Source: Chloroflexota bacterium (GTDB lineage: Bacteria; Chloroflexota; Anaerolineae; Aggregatilineales; Phototrophicaceae). Taken from it: DNA of 64,000 nucleotides. The DNA is taken from contig JAPOVL010000046.1 of the NCBI GenBank assembly GCA_026708115.1, positions 124,001-188,000 on the forward strand, given 5' to 3'. The notes under the pieces are model-generated. The model was not told the origin of the DNA. It saw only the letters and a list, made by a program, of their open reading frames with translations, and ran no database searches. The stretch's first letter is position 1. Each line of letters starts with the position of its first letter. Positions 27,166 through 35,728 of the stretch are shown here, in pieces. A program made the translations under genes and the position numbers.

Positions 27166-28317
27166 TTAATTCGGCTGCAAGATGATCTTCGCGTCCGCCC
27201 GGCTTTCCAGCCGCTTGAAAGCCCCCAGCGCCTCATCGAGCGGCAAGCGCGCGCTGACCATCTTCCGCATGTCTATCCTGCCCGAAGCCATCAAGCGAAT
27301 TACCTGCTGGAAGGGCCCGCCGGCGTGGCCCAGCGAACCAGCGTATTGCACGCCCATGCGCTTGTAAGCCACGATCGGCAGCGTCGGCTCGTCGCCGCCC
27401 ATGCCGATATCGATAATTGACGCGTTCACCGCCAGGCACCTGTCCAGCGGCTCAATGGTCCGGTCGGCGAAGCCGGCGCACTCCACCACGTAGTCGACGC
27501 CCTGCCCAAAGGTATGCTGCATGATCGCCTCGTCGAGATCGATGCCGGTCGGGTCCAGGGAGACCGATGCGCCTATCTTGTCGGCGAAGGCGCGGCGGCT
27601 TTCCGAGGGATCGAAGACGATCACCTGGTTGGCGCCGGCCGCGATCACCAGCGCTTCCGCCGCCAAGCCTATCGGACCGGCTCCGAAGATCACGACGTTG
27701 TTGCCGGGCAGCCAATTGTGCAAACGGTTGAAGAGTCCCTGATAAGAAACCCCCGTCGGCTCGACCATGGCGCCCATGACCAGGGCTTCTTCTTCGCCGT
27801 AGCGCTCGGCCACCTCGTCCAGCTTCCAGCAATACTTGGCGCGCACCGGCAAGTACTGCGCCATGGCGCCAGGAATGGTGAAGCCCAGTTCTTCAATATC
27901 CAGGCAGTGGTTGACGAAGCCGCGCCGGCAGGCCAGGCATTCGCCGCACCACTGGATCTCTTCAACCGCGACCAGATCGCCCACTTGCAAGTCTTTGACC
28001 TCCGCGCCTACTTCGACGATGCGGCCAGAGAACTCATGACCGATGATATTGGGCGTGTGCACCAGGCCAGGATAGACCATGTAACCGTCATCGCCCGCCT
28101 CATACATGTGCATGTCGGAGCCGCAAATGCCCACCGCCGCGACAGCCAACATCGCCTGATCCGGCTTCAGGCTCGGGTCTGGCGCATCGCCCAGCTCGAT
28201 GCGCGGTCCCTTCCAGGTCATATTGGCGTTGCGAGGACGGCGTAGATCGCGCTCCGCTTCGGTCAAATCGTAGCCGGGCTTGGGCGCCCATTCCGCCGAC
28301 AAAGTCAATGCTTTCAT
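27166..28317 (-). CDS. Zinc-dependent alcohol/polyol dehydrogenase (MDR)
   Basis: A 383-residue medium-chain dehydrogenase. Catalytic zinc ligands are in GICGSDMHMY and GHEFSG; the structural zinc loop has four cysteines (WCGECLACRRGFVNHC); the Rossmann motif is VIFGAGPIGLAAE, followed by VFDPSESRR, suggesting NAD preference. It likely oxidises a sugar alcohol, sugar or threonine-like substrate; I cannot fix it. The start is the ATG at 28317 (GGAGTAGAGAATCTG upstream); the frame is open for 14 more codons. An SDR/epimerase gene follows upstream on the same strand but 240 bases away. Confidence 0.9.
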   Translation of the reverse strand: MKALTLSAEWAPKPGYDLTEAERDLRRPRNANMTWKGPRIELGDAPDPSLKPDQAMLAVAAVGICGSDMHMYEAGDDGYMVYPGLVHTPNIIGHEFSGRIVEVGAEVKDLQVGDLVAVEEIQWCGECLACRRGFVNHCLDIEELGFTIPGAMAQYLPVRAKYCWKLDEVAERYGEEEALVMGAMVEPTGVSYQGLFNRLHNWLPGNNVVIFGAGPIGLAAEALVIAAGANQVIVFDPSESRRAFADKIGASVSLDPTGIDLDEAIMQHTFGQGVDYVVECAGFADRTIEPLDRCLAVNASIIDIGMGGDEPTLPIVAYKRMGVQYAGSLGHAGGPFQQVIRLMASGRIDMRKMVSARLPLDEALGAFKRLESRADAKIILQPN

Positions 28318-28391
28318 CAGATTCTCTACTCCGTCTCTTGGCTCCTGTTTGCTACCCAACTACGCCCAAGGTGGGCGCGGGCGTGTGATTT

Positions 28392-28509
28392 TCGGGCGAC
28401 CTGATAGGTCGCGTGGGTCGCGTAGACACTAACCTTCGACACTGACCGCCGGTCGCCCTTACATTCTTCGACCCAAATACCATCTGTAGGGGTCAGCCTT
28501 GGCTAACCC
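28392..28509. repeat. GGTCGCC and GGTCAGCC repeats with GTAGACACT motif
   Basis: CGGGCGACCTGATAGGTCGC (28393-28412), GTAGACACT..ACACTGACCGCCGGTCGCCC (about 28421-28458) and TGTAGGGGTCAGCCTTGGCT (28485-28504). The GACACTGAC / GTCAGTGTC motif is shared with 23961, 31079 and 41920. Confidence 0.6.
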
Positions 28510-28557
28510 GCTGCGATTTGTATGCTCTGCGTCTTTTCAAACACGTCCGCCCTCAGC

Positions 28558-29529
28558 TCATTTTGCAGTGAGGGCATGAAAGGAATCCCACTGCGCCTTG
28601 AAGTCGCGCAGCCCATCCCGGACATAATACGTCCTCCTGCCCAGCGCCTCGCACGTTCCCTCGTTGCTGGTCACAATGCGGAAGGGAATGCGAATATGCC
28701 GATAGCGGTCCAGCACAACCGGATCGGTCGGCACCGGCACGATCAGCGTACGGTCGACCTCGAATGTATCCGCGAAGTGATAGGCGAATTGCAAGCGGCT
28801 GACGGCCTCGCTGCCCCAGCAATGAAAAATGCCATTCTCGTCGTGCTCCGCCAGCCGCAGCAACATGTCCGCCCCATCAGACGCCAGCGTCGGGTGCGCT
28901 ACTTCATTCACCTTGGGACCCGTCCAGATCTCGGCAATTAAACCCTGCGAGAGCTGATCCACGACGTAGTTGCCCAGGTCAAAGCCCACGTCATTGGCCT
29001 TGCGCAGCAGCGACGGACTGCTGTAATTCAAGCCATAGACCCCCGCCAGGCGCCCGATGCCGTAACTCAGTCCCTCTACGCCCATGATGTCGCGCTCGCA
29101 GACCGCCTTCATGAAGCCGTAGAAGAGCACAGGGCAGGGCGGCGAGTCCTCGTCGACCAACGGCTCCTGCCCGTCGAAAACCCAGTCCGACGACACGAAA
29201 ACATAACGCGCGCCCACCCCGGCGCAGCTTTGCGCGAAAGCCAAATTGCCATCAACCGTCGCCCGCCAGGTTTGGACGCGGTGCTGGTCCATCCAGAGGT
29301 GATCGAGGATCGCGGCGCAGTGGATCACCGCATCCGGTCGGTAACGCTGTATCGAAGCGCGCACCGCCGTCGTATCCGCCATATCCAGCGGATCCAACTG
29401 GTAGTCAACTTCCCACTCCGGAGGCGGACCGTATTGCGAGGCGATGATTTCGATGTCGCTGCGCTGACGCGCCAGGCGGATGATGTTGCTGCCGACCAGT
29501 CCGGTGCCACCGGTGATATAGAGTCGCAT
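28558..29529 (-). CDS. Extended SDR, dTDP-4-dehydrorhamnose reductase-like
   Basis: A 323-residue NAD(P)-binding protein of the extended SDR group. The cofactor motif TGGTGLVGSN is at the N-terminus, DAVIHCAAI follows at strand 4, and the active site has YVFVSSDWVFDG and YGFMKAVCE (Y-x3-K). The Asp-Gly/VFDG segment resembles RmlD-like reductases. The ATG at 29529 has AAGGACAACAA upstream; the frame is open further upstream through a repeat. Function in deoxysugar synthesis or sugar reduction is only family-level. Confidence 0.85.
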   Translation of the reverse strand: MRLYITGGTGLVGSNIIRLARQRSDIEIIASQYGPPPEWEVDYQLDPLDMADTTAVRASIQRYRPDAVIHCAAILDHLWMDQHRVQTWRATVDGNLAFAQSCAGVGARYVFVSSDWVFDGQEPLVDEDSPPCPVLFYGFMKAVCERDIMGVEGLSYGIGRLAGVYGLNYSSPSLLRKANDVGFDLGNYVVDQLSQGLIAEIWTGPKVNEVAHPTLASDGADMLLRLAEHDENGIFHCWGSEAVSRLQFAYHFADTFEVDRTLIVPVPTDPVVLDRYRHIRIPFRIVTSNEGTCEALGRRTYYVRDGLRDFKAQWDSFHALTAK

Positions 29530-29588
29530 TTGTTGTCCTTGCGTATGAAACACGCCAAGCATAATTGATGCCCGACGACCTGTCAATT

Positions 29589-29613
29589 TCGGGCGACCTG
29601 AATAGGTCGCCAC
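29589..29613. repeat. GGTCGCC palindromic repeat
   Basis: CGGGCGACCTGAATAGGTCG (29590-29609) then CCACTAC; between two divergent genes. Confidence 0.65.
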
Positions 29614-29647
29614 TACGGATATCGACTGATTCTAGAAGGAGTTCAAA

Positions 29648-30951
29648 ATGAGTAAAGTCAAAAATATATCGCGCCGTAATTTCTTGAAAGGCGCTGGCAC
29701 GGTCGCGGCCAGCTCGCTGCTGCCGGGCTTCCCCAACATCGTCCGCGCCGACAACCACGAGATCAATCTCGTCGGCTGGGGCAGGGAATTCCGGGAGGCG
29801 CAATATGATCAGGTTCTGGAAGCGACCGAGATTAAGATCAGTTGGGAGGGTTTGCCGACGGGGAGCTGGAGCGATGTGATGCAGAAGTTCACGCTCTGGG
29901 GTCAAACCGGTTATGCCCACTACGATATCATGTACACCGATGACCTCCTGGCCGGCATGTATGGCATGAACGGCTGGGCGCTCGATCTGAGCGACCTGAA
30001 TGCCTATACCGACAACGCCGATGACCTCACCGATAGTGTAAACGTCTTGGACAATGCAATGGGCGGCGTCTTCCGCATCTTCTTCTTCATGGGCGCGACG
30101 CCCTTCTTCTACAACACCGACCTGGTGCCGGAGCACCCCTCGACCTGGGATGACTTCATCTCCGCCGGGTTGGCAGCCACCGACCAGGAAGCCGGCGTCT
30201 GGGGCTGGCGTCCGTTGGGCGGCGGGGCCACGCCTTCAATACCGTGCTGTTGGCGCTGCACCATACGGGCGCCGATCTGCAAGCGCTCGATGACGACGCC
30301 ACCAGAGCCGCGCTCCAGTGGATGTACGACTGGGTCAACGACTACGAAATCACGCCGCCATCCACCATCAACGAAGGCTGGAACGAGGTCATCGGGCTGA
30401 TGGCCGGCGGCAAAGCGGGCATGGTTTGGGGCTACGAGGGCATGTACGGCAATGTCACCAGTACGGTTGACACCGTCGTGACCGAGGACAATCTCGCCTG
30501 GGGGCGCTTCCCGATGGGTCCCGCCAACGATAGCCTGCTGATACATGGCTGGGGCTATTCGATTCCCACCGCCTCGAAAAAGCGTGAGCAAGCCAGAGAA
30601 GTGCTTAAGTTCCTGGGTCATTACGACCAACTAAGATTTGTCGCGCTCCAGAATGTCATGCCCGGCTTGAAGTCGCTCTTTGAAGACGTAGAGGTCGTTG
30701 CCCAGATCCCGATCCTGAGCTTGGCGAATCCGTCTTGGGCGGAAATCACAGAAGGCGCGCAGTTCCGCTACCCGATTGTGAATCACCGGCAAGTGTCGCA
30801 GCTCTGGTCAATGTTTGACCAGCTGGGCGAGATGATCCTCTCCGGCGAGCGCAATGTGGACGAAGCCTTCCAGTGGGCGCAGGACGAATACACGATCATC
30901 CGGTTGGCGTACCAGAAAGCCGCTACTAAGGTAATCCGATTCCGATGGTGA
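29648..30951 (+). pseudogene. Tat sugar-binding protein gene with a frameshift
   Basis: The gene starts well (AGAAGGAG before the ATG) and encodes the Tat signal ISRRNFLKGAGTVAASS. At the GGGG run 30224-30227 the frame changes: the first frame continues in nonsense to 30400, while the proper protein continues in the next frame (GHAFNTVLLALHHTGADLQ...) to the stop at 30951. Removing one G restores a single ~434-residue family-1 binding protein. Either the gene is broken or the run was misread; two intact permease genes follow, which favours a sequencing error or very recent mutation. Confidence 0.85.
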
Positions 30952-30955
30952 TGAT

Positions 30956-31026
30956 GTAGGGGCGACCAACCTGGTCGCCCGCAATTTGGAATTTTGGGAT
31001 CGGGCGACTTGATAAGTCGCCCCTAC
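30956..31026. repeat. Two GGTCGCC repeats in mirror orientation
   Basis: GTAGGGGCGACCAACCTGGT... (30956-30981) and CGGGCGACTTGATAAGTCGC... (31001-31026, ending CCCCTAC). As at 18363, two copies face away from each other, with 19 bases between. Confidence 0.75.
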
Positions 31027-31146
31027 AGAGCCCGTTCGATCGTGAAATTGTAGGGACGTTTGACCCGCTCTGTCGGTGGTCAGTGTCTACTCAAACCTAC
31101 GCGCGAAGCTGAAACGCCCGTAGAGAACCGACTTGGGTAAACTGTA

Positions 31147-32064
31147 ATGGCGCCAGCCAAAGCGATGCCAATGGCGCAGAGTCGCCTGCAGAGTATTTTC
31201 TCCAGCAGGTATGCCGTCTTCTATGTGCTGGTGCTGCCAGCCTTCCTGCTGCGCATGATCTATACCGTCATCCCCATCATCCAGACAGTGCTCATTAGCT
31301 TCACCAATCGCACTATCCTGGGCGGGCAGTATATCGGGCTGCGCAATTACGAAGTCCTCGCGAAAGACAGCACGCTGATCGGCAGCCTGGGCTGGACCTT
31401 GCTTTACACGGCTACCGCCGCCGTCGGCGAAACCGTCATCGGCTTGGGCATCGCCATCCTTTTGATGCAGAACCTGCGCCTGCGCTGGCTGAGCAATTTC
31501 ATCATGCTGCTGCCTTGGGTGGTCGCGCCCATGTTGGCGGCGGTCGCCTTTCAGATTCTGTATTTTGAAGACGGCGGCATCCTGCACGCGATTCTGCAGG
31601 AGCTGGGCTTTGGCAACGCCGCCGTGCGCTGGCTCAGCGATGCCGAAACCGCGCGCTTCTCCACGATTGTGATGACGGTATGGAAGAACGTAAGCTGGGT
31701 CGCGCTAATTTTCATGGCGGCGATCGGCTCGCTGTCCAAAGAAGTATTGGAGGCGGCCGCTGTCGACGGTGCCAATACCCTGCAGCGTTTCTGGTATGTG
31801 ACGCTTCCCTTGCTCAAGCCAGCCATCTACCTTGTGCTGCTGCTGCGCGCCATGGCCGAGGTGCAGACCTTCGAGCAGATTTATGGCTTGACGCGCGGCG
31901 GACCCGGCAGCGCCACCAAGACCCTGGCGCTCTATACCTTCGAACGCTTTTTCCAGCAGCTGCGCTACGGCTACGGCTCGGCGGTCAATATCGTGCTGCT
32001 TTTGCTGACCATCGTCATCGGCGCCATTTTCGCCTGGCTCTTGTATCGTTCGCGGGAGATCTGA
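31147..32064 (+). CDS. Carbohydrate ABC transporter permease, MalF type
   Basis: A 305-residue permease with six helices; first helix AVFYVLVLPAFLLRMIYTVI. EAA loop EAAAVDGANTLQRFWYVTLPLLKPA and the YGLTRGGPGSATKT signature near the end are typical. Start chosen at 31147; a second ATG at 31168 is possible because neither has a strong ribosome site. Its stop overlaps the next start by one base (TGATG). Confidence 0.92.
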   Translation: MAPAKAMPMAQSRLQSIFSSRYAVFYVLVLPAFLLRMIYTVIPIIQTVLISFTNRTILGGQYIGLRNYEVLAKDSTLIGSLGWTLLYTATAAVGETVIGLGIAILLMQNLRLRWLSNFIMLLPWVVAPMLAAVAFQILYFEDGGILHAILQELGFGNAAVRWLSDAETARFSTIVMTVWKNVSWVALIFMAAIGSLSKEVLEAAAVDGANTLQRFWYVTLPLLKPAIYLVLLLRAMAEVQTFEQIYGLTRGGPGSATKTLALYTFERFFQQLRYGYGSAVNIVLLLLTIVIGAIFAWLLYRSREI

Positions 32065-32912
32065 TGATCCATCAACGGCGGCGTCTACGAAATACCATGC
32101 TATATGCCTTGCTCGCGGCAGTGCTGCTGGGCTTGGTCTTCCCCGTCCTCTTCATGGCATTCACCTCGCTGAAATCCGTCAACGAGGTCAACCGCATTCC
32201 GCCGACCCCGTGGCCCCGCTACCCGACCTTGGAGAACTACCCTTTCATGGCAAGAGCCTGGGATTTCTGGCTGACGCTGCGGAATACTATTTTCCTCGCT
32301 GGCGGGTCGGGCTTGGCCGCTACCGTGCTGGGCGCGATGGCAGCATACGCTTTCAGTCGCGGCGCCTTCCGCGGCCAGACGCTGATGTACAGTCTGCTGG
32401 TCGCCAGCATGGCCGTCCCGGCTATGGTCACGCTGGGACCGATCTTCATCGCTTATTTGCAGTTCAACCTCCTTGATACGCATATCGGACTCATACTGGT
32501 ATTCACAGCCGGCGGCATGCCGCTGGCGACCTTGCTTCAATTCGCTTATTTCAACGCCATCCCGCGCGAGCTGGACGATGCCGCCGCAATTGATGGCGCC
32601 GGCCGCTTCACCACGCTCTTCCGCATCATCATGCCCATCGCCATGCCGGGCGTCTTTGTCAGCTTCTTGCTGCTCTTCATCGCCGGCTGGAACGAATTCC
32701 TCTTCGTCTTCACCCTGTCGACTTCGCCGGATACCCAGGTCCTCACGACCAAACTCTATACCATCGCACCCCGCGAAGCTGACTACAACTCGAGCAATCT
32801 CGATCTGGTCGCCACCGCAGGCATGTTTGTCTTGCTGCCCCTCGTGCCCCTGCTGATGCTGACGCAGCGGCAACTGGTGGAGGGCATCACTTTCTGCGCT
32901 GTCCACGGTTAG
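32064..32912 (+). CDS. Carbohydrate ABC transporter permease, MalG type
   Basis: A 282-residue permease translationally coupled to the gene before it. Six helices; EAA loop DDAAAIDGAGRFTTLFRIIMPIAMPG; the C-terminal LVEGITFCAVHG replaces the more usual GA(V/T)KG ending. Start is the ATG at 32064 preceded by GGGAGATCTG. The frame is open far upstream but only as a shadow of the previous gene. Confidence 0.92.
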   Translation: MIHQRRRLRNTMLYALLAAVLLGLVFPVLFMAFTSLKSVNEVNRIPPTPWPRYPTLENYPFMARAWDFWLTLRNTIFLAGGSGLAATVLGAMAAYAFSRGAFRGQTLMYSLLVASMAVPAMVTLGPIFIAYLQFNLLDTHIGLILVFTAGGMPLATLLQFAYFNAIPRELDDAAAIDGAGRFTTLFRIIMPIAMPGVFVSFLLLFIAGWNEFLFVFTLSTSPDTQVLTTKLYTIAPREADYNSSNLDLVATAGMFVLLPLVPLLMLTQRQLVEGITFCAVHG

Positions 32913-32958
32913 CGCGGATGCTGTACCTCTTTCCTGAAAAATGACAAAATGGAAACCA

Positions 32959-32985
32959 TGTAGGGGCGACCAATCTGGTCGCTCG
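32959..32985. repeat. GGTCGCC palindromic repeat
   Basis: TGTAGGGGCGACCAATCTGG (32959-32978) then TCGCTCG; one mismatch in the right arm. Confidence 0.65.
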
Positions 32986-33016
32986 AATTATTTGAAATAT
33001 CACGGAGAACACGACG

Positions 33017-34162
33017 ATGACCGCATCTCGAAAAATCAACGTCGCCCTCGCCGGGCTCAGCTTCGGCGCCGAGTTCGTGCCCATCTTCCTGCACCATCCC
33101 AACGTCGCGAGCTTGACCATCTGCGACTCCGATCCCGAAGTCCTGCAAAAGATCGGCGACCGCTTCGAGGTCGAAAAGCGCGTCCTCGACCTGGACGACC
33201 TGCTCGCCGACGACAGCATCGACGCCGTCCACCTGGTGACGCCCATCCCGGTCCACGCCCAGCAAACCGTCGCCGTGCTCAACGCTGGCAAGCACTGCGC
33301 CTGCACCGTGCCCATGGCCACCAGCATCGCCGATCTCAACGCCATCCTGGCCGCCCAGCGCGCCAGCGGCAAAAACTATATGGGCATGGAAACCGCCGTC
33401 TACACGCGGCGCTTTCTGCACGTGCAAGAGATGATCAAAAATGGCGAGATCGGCCGCGTCCAGTTCTTGCGCGGCGCGCATTATCAGGACATGGAATACT
33501 GGCCGCCCTATTGGATGGGCTTGCCGCCGATGCACTACGCCACTCATGCGGTCTCACCCGTGCTGGCGCTCGCGGAAACCCAGGCCAAGGCCGTGCATTG
33601 CTTCGGCTCCGGCGTCATGCGACCGGAATTGCACCAGCAGTACGGCAATCCCTTCCCCGTCGAAACCGCGATCTATGAACTAAAAAGCGATCCGCCCCTC
33701 GCCGCCGAAATCACGCGCAGCCTCTTCCACACCGCCCGCGGCTACACCGAGAGCTTCAACGTCTACGGCGAGAAAGCCACCTTCGAGTGGGAGCAGGTGG
33801 AAGAAGAAGCCCCGGTCGTCTTTCGCATGAAGCCGGTGGTCACCCACTGGGGACGGGGCAACGATATCACGGCCGAGCGACTGACTGTGCCCGACCGTCA
33901 AGATTTGCTGCCGCCGGAAATCGCTCGCTTCACCCAACGCGGCGTCTATGAGGAGAGTCAGGCGCATCTGTCCTTCTTGCAGGGCGGAGGCCATGGTGGC
34001 TCGCACCCGCATCTGGTGCACGAATTCGTCAGCAGCATCATCGAAGAGCGCTCGCCCTGGCCTGACGCAATCACGACAGCCGCCTGGACCGCCGCCGGCG
34101 TTTGCGCCCACGAATCCGCCATCAACGGTGGCAAAAGGATCGAAATCCCCCAATTCTTGTAA
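33017..34162 (+). CDS. Gfo/Idh/MocA oxidoreductase lacking the EKP lysine
   Basis: A 381-residue protein of the Gfo/Idh/MocA fold: N-terminal Rossmann start INVALAGLSFGAEF, the D-AVHLVTPIPVH strand, and a C-terminal alpha/beta domain. The usual E-K-P catalytic-site motif after 'GKH' is here CTVP (GKHCACTVPMATS), so the conserved lysine is missing. The GxGxxG loop is also modified (GLSFGAE). It may have lost dehydrogenase chemistry or use another substrate class. It directly follows the third sugar importer (104 bases with one repeat) and is closed by a hairpin terminator at its stop codon. Confidence 0.87.
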   Translation: MTASRKINVALAGLSFGAEFVPIFLHHPNVASLTICDSDPEVLQKIGDRFEVEKRVLDLDDLLADDSIDAVHLVTPIPVHAQQTVAVLNAGKHCACTVPMATSIADLNAILAAQRASGKNYMGMETAVYTRRFLHVQEMIKNGEIGRVQFLRGAHYQDMEYWPPYWMGLPPMHYATHAVSPVLALAETQAKAVHCFGSGVMRPELHQQYGNPFPVETAIYELKSDPPLAAEITRSLFHTARGYTESFNVYGEKATFEWEQVEEEAPVVFRMKPVVTHWGRGNDITAERLTVPDRQDLLPPEIARFTQRGVYEESQAHLSFLQGGGHGGSHPHLVHEFVSSIIEERSPWPDAITTAAWTAAGVCAHESAINGGKRIEIPQFL

Positions 34163-34197
34163 AAGAGCGGAAACCGCGACCTTTTAGTCGCTCTTTT
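34161..34197 (+). terminator. Hairpin terminator after the Gfo/Idh gene
   Basis: GCGAC-CTTTTA-GTCGC (34176-34191) followed by CTCTTTTCT; the flanking AAAAGAGCG also pairs with CGCTCTTTT (34189-34197) as an alternative longer stem. It overlaps the TAA stop. Confidence 0.65.
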
Positions 34198-34406
34198 CTC
34201 CACGCCTTGCTGTATCATTCGATGGTGCAACACACTGGGCCGCCCGCCATGGGCCGTCGTTAGTCAAACCCCGCGCTCGACTCAAACGAAGCGACACTGT
34301 CCAACAAGAGGCGCTTAACCCCGAATACGATATTGCTGGGTCCCGCAAATGGACAAGGACCAACAAACTTCAATCCGAAACCCAAGCATCTCCTACGACG
34401 ATGATC

Positions 34407-34491
34407 TTAGGGGCGACCAATCTGGTCGCCCGAAGCATAGCCCTCTCTGTTGCGGTCTTGTGGATGTCTGCGCGACCGGTCAGGTCGCCCG
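34407..34491. repeat. Two GGTCGCC palindromic repeats
   Basis: TTAGGGGCGACCAATCTGGT... (34407-34432) and GCGCGACCGGTCAGGTCGCC (34470-34489). The first is nearly identical to the copy at 32959. Confidence 0.7.
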
Positions 34492-34584
34492 AAAACACGC
34501 CATTTGGCAGCTTTTGTCGCAACTATCTGCCCAAAGAAAACTGTCATGCCCTCAGATCTGGAGAGGGGGTACCCCCCCCCCCCC

Positions 34585-34609
34585 CAGTATAGATACGGTA
34601 TCTATACTG
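34585..34609. promoter_or_regulatory. 25-bp perfect inverted repeat, operator-like
   Basis: CAGTATAGATAC-G-GTATCTATACTG: two 12-base arms around a single G. It abuts a 14-C run on its left. AT-rich symmetric sites of this size are typical repressor operators. It lies 198 bases upstream of the DapA-like gene and contains TATACT (34603-34608), a possible -10. No regulator gene lies next to it. Confidence 0.6.
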
Positions 34610-34806
34610 TTACTCAAAAAGGTGGTAATTTAAGGACAATTTCCCAGCATTTGAGGACATCTTGCGCTCTTTGATCGCTCGCCCATGTCTGCCTGTCGAA
34701 AGCTACCCGCTCCTCAGCCCGCAAGGGAAGAAAGGGAGCGTGGCGAAGGATACGGTCATGCGTTAAGCTATGCGGATGTATTGTCGCGTCTATTGCGGAG
34801 GAGCGC

Positions 34807-35718
34807 ATGATAGAAGGCATCGCCCCGATCCTGTTCACGCCATTCTCAGACAGCGGCGATATCGACGTCGACGCTTTGCGTCGCATCACGCGCTTTGAAC
34901 TGGATGGCGGCGTCCATGCCATTGGCATCAACGGCTTCGCCAGCGAGGCCTACAAGCTCACGGATGCCGAGCGCCGCCTGAATGCGGAAATCGTAGCGGA
35001 GGAAGTGGCCGGGCAGATTCCCTTGATCGTGGGCTTGGCGGCGGGCAGCACGGAAGCCGCCATTCGACAAGCGCGCGAATTGGAGAAATTTCAACCGGCG
35101 GCCTACATGGTCTTGCCGCCAAACACAATGGACAACGGCAGCGCATCCTTCGTCGATCACTATGTCACGCTGGGCCAAGCCACGGATGTGCCGATCATCG
35201 TGCAGCAAGCGCCGCATATCCCAGGTTACCGCCACACCGAGCTAGCCGTCGAGGCCCTGGCGGAGATCGCTCTTCGCTCGTCCAATGTGCGCTACTACAA
35301 AATCGAAGGACCGGGATCGGCCGACAAAATGAAGGACTTGGCGCCTCTGCTGGGGCCGGGCATCAGCATGTTCGGCGGCGGCGGCGGCATTAGCGCCCTC
35401 CGCGAGTTGCGGAATGGCGCGGCTGGTTTGATCCCGGGCGTTGGCTTCAACGAGATCTTCATTGACGCCTGGGACAAATGGACGCAGGGCGATAGCGATG
35501 GCGCGGCCGACATCATCCAAAAGGGAGATGCGTTGGTGAAAACCGTATCCGGCAGCGGACACGAAAACTCCCTGCATCTGCGCAAGCAACTGATGAAGCG
35601 CGCCGGCCTTATCACCAGCGCCGCCGTGCGACGTCCGACTGTCGCTTTCGACGAAAACACGCTGCCCGACTTCTACAGAATTGTGGACGAACTCGAATTA
35701 CGAATTGCACAAGGATAA
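34807..35718 (+). CDS. DapA/KdgD-family lyase or dehydratase
   Basis: A 303-residue class I (Schiff-base) TIM-barrel protein of the dihydrodipicolinate synthase family. The Schiff-base lysine is K165 in VRYYKIEG. The tyrosine usually found in the LYNxPGR segment is absent; here the segment reads VQQAPHIPGY. That argues against lysine biosynthesis and for a sugar-acid enzyme, such as a keto-deoxy-sugar-acid dehydratase or aldolase. The next gene (10 bases on) is a semialdehyde dehydrogenase, the pair expected for conversion of keto-deoxy acids to 2-oxoglutarate. The ATG follows GGAGGAGCGC. Confidence 0.88.
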   Translation: MIEGIAPILFTPFSDSGDIDVDALRRITRFELDGGVHAIGINGFASEAYKLTDAERRLNAEIVAEEVAGQIPLIVGLAAGSTEAAIRQARELEKFQPAAYMVLPPNTMDNGSASFVDHYVTLGQATDVPIIVQQAPHIPGYRHTELAVEALAEIALRSSNVRYYKIEGPGSADKMKDLAPLLGPGISMFGGGGGISALRELRNGAAGLIPGVGFNEIFIDAWDKWTQGDSDGAADIIQKGDALVKTVSGSGHENSLHLRKQLMKRAGLITSAAVRRPTVAFDENTLPDFYRIVDELELRIAQG

Positions 35719-35728
35719 GGAAACCAGC

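Larger units (their letters stand above)
34163..34806. other. Long intergenic region with repeats, C-tract and palindrome
   Basis: No gene is credible in these 644 bases. They hold a terminator (34161-34197), GGTCGCC repeats (34407-34432 and 34470-34491), the palindrome GGGGGTACCCCC running into a 14-base C tract (34565-34585) and a 25-base perfect inverted repeat (34585-34609), then about 200 bases of leader before the DapA-like gene. Confidence 0.65.

Noticed and set aside
29648..30400. 250-codon version of the binding protein as a true short gene
   Set aside because: The last ~70 residues after the GGGG run have no family resemblance, while the next frame continues the family sequence.
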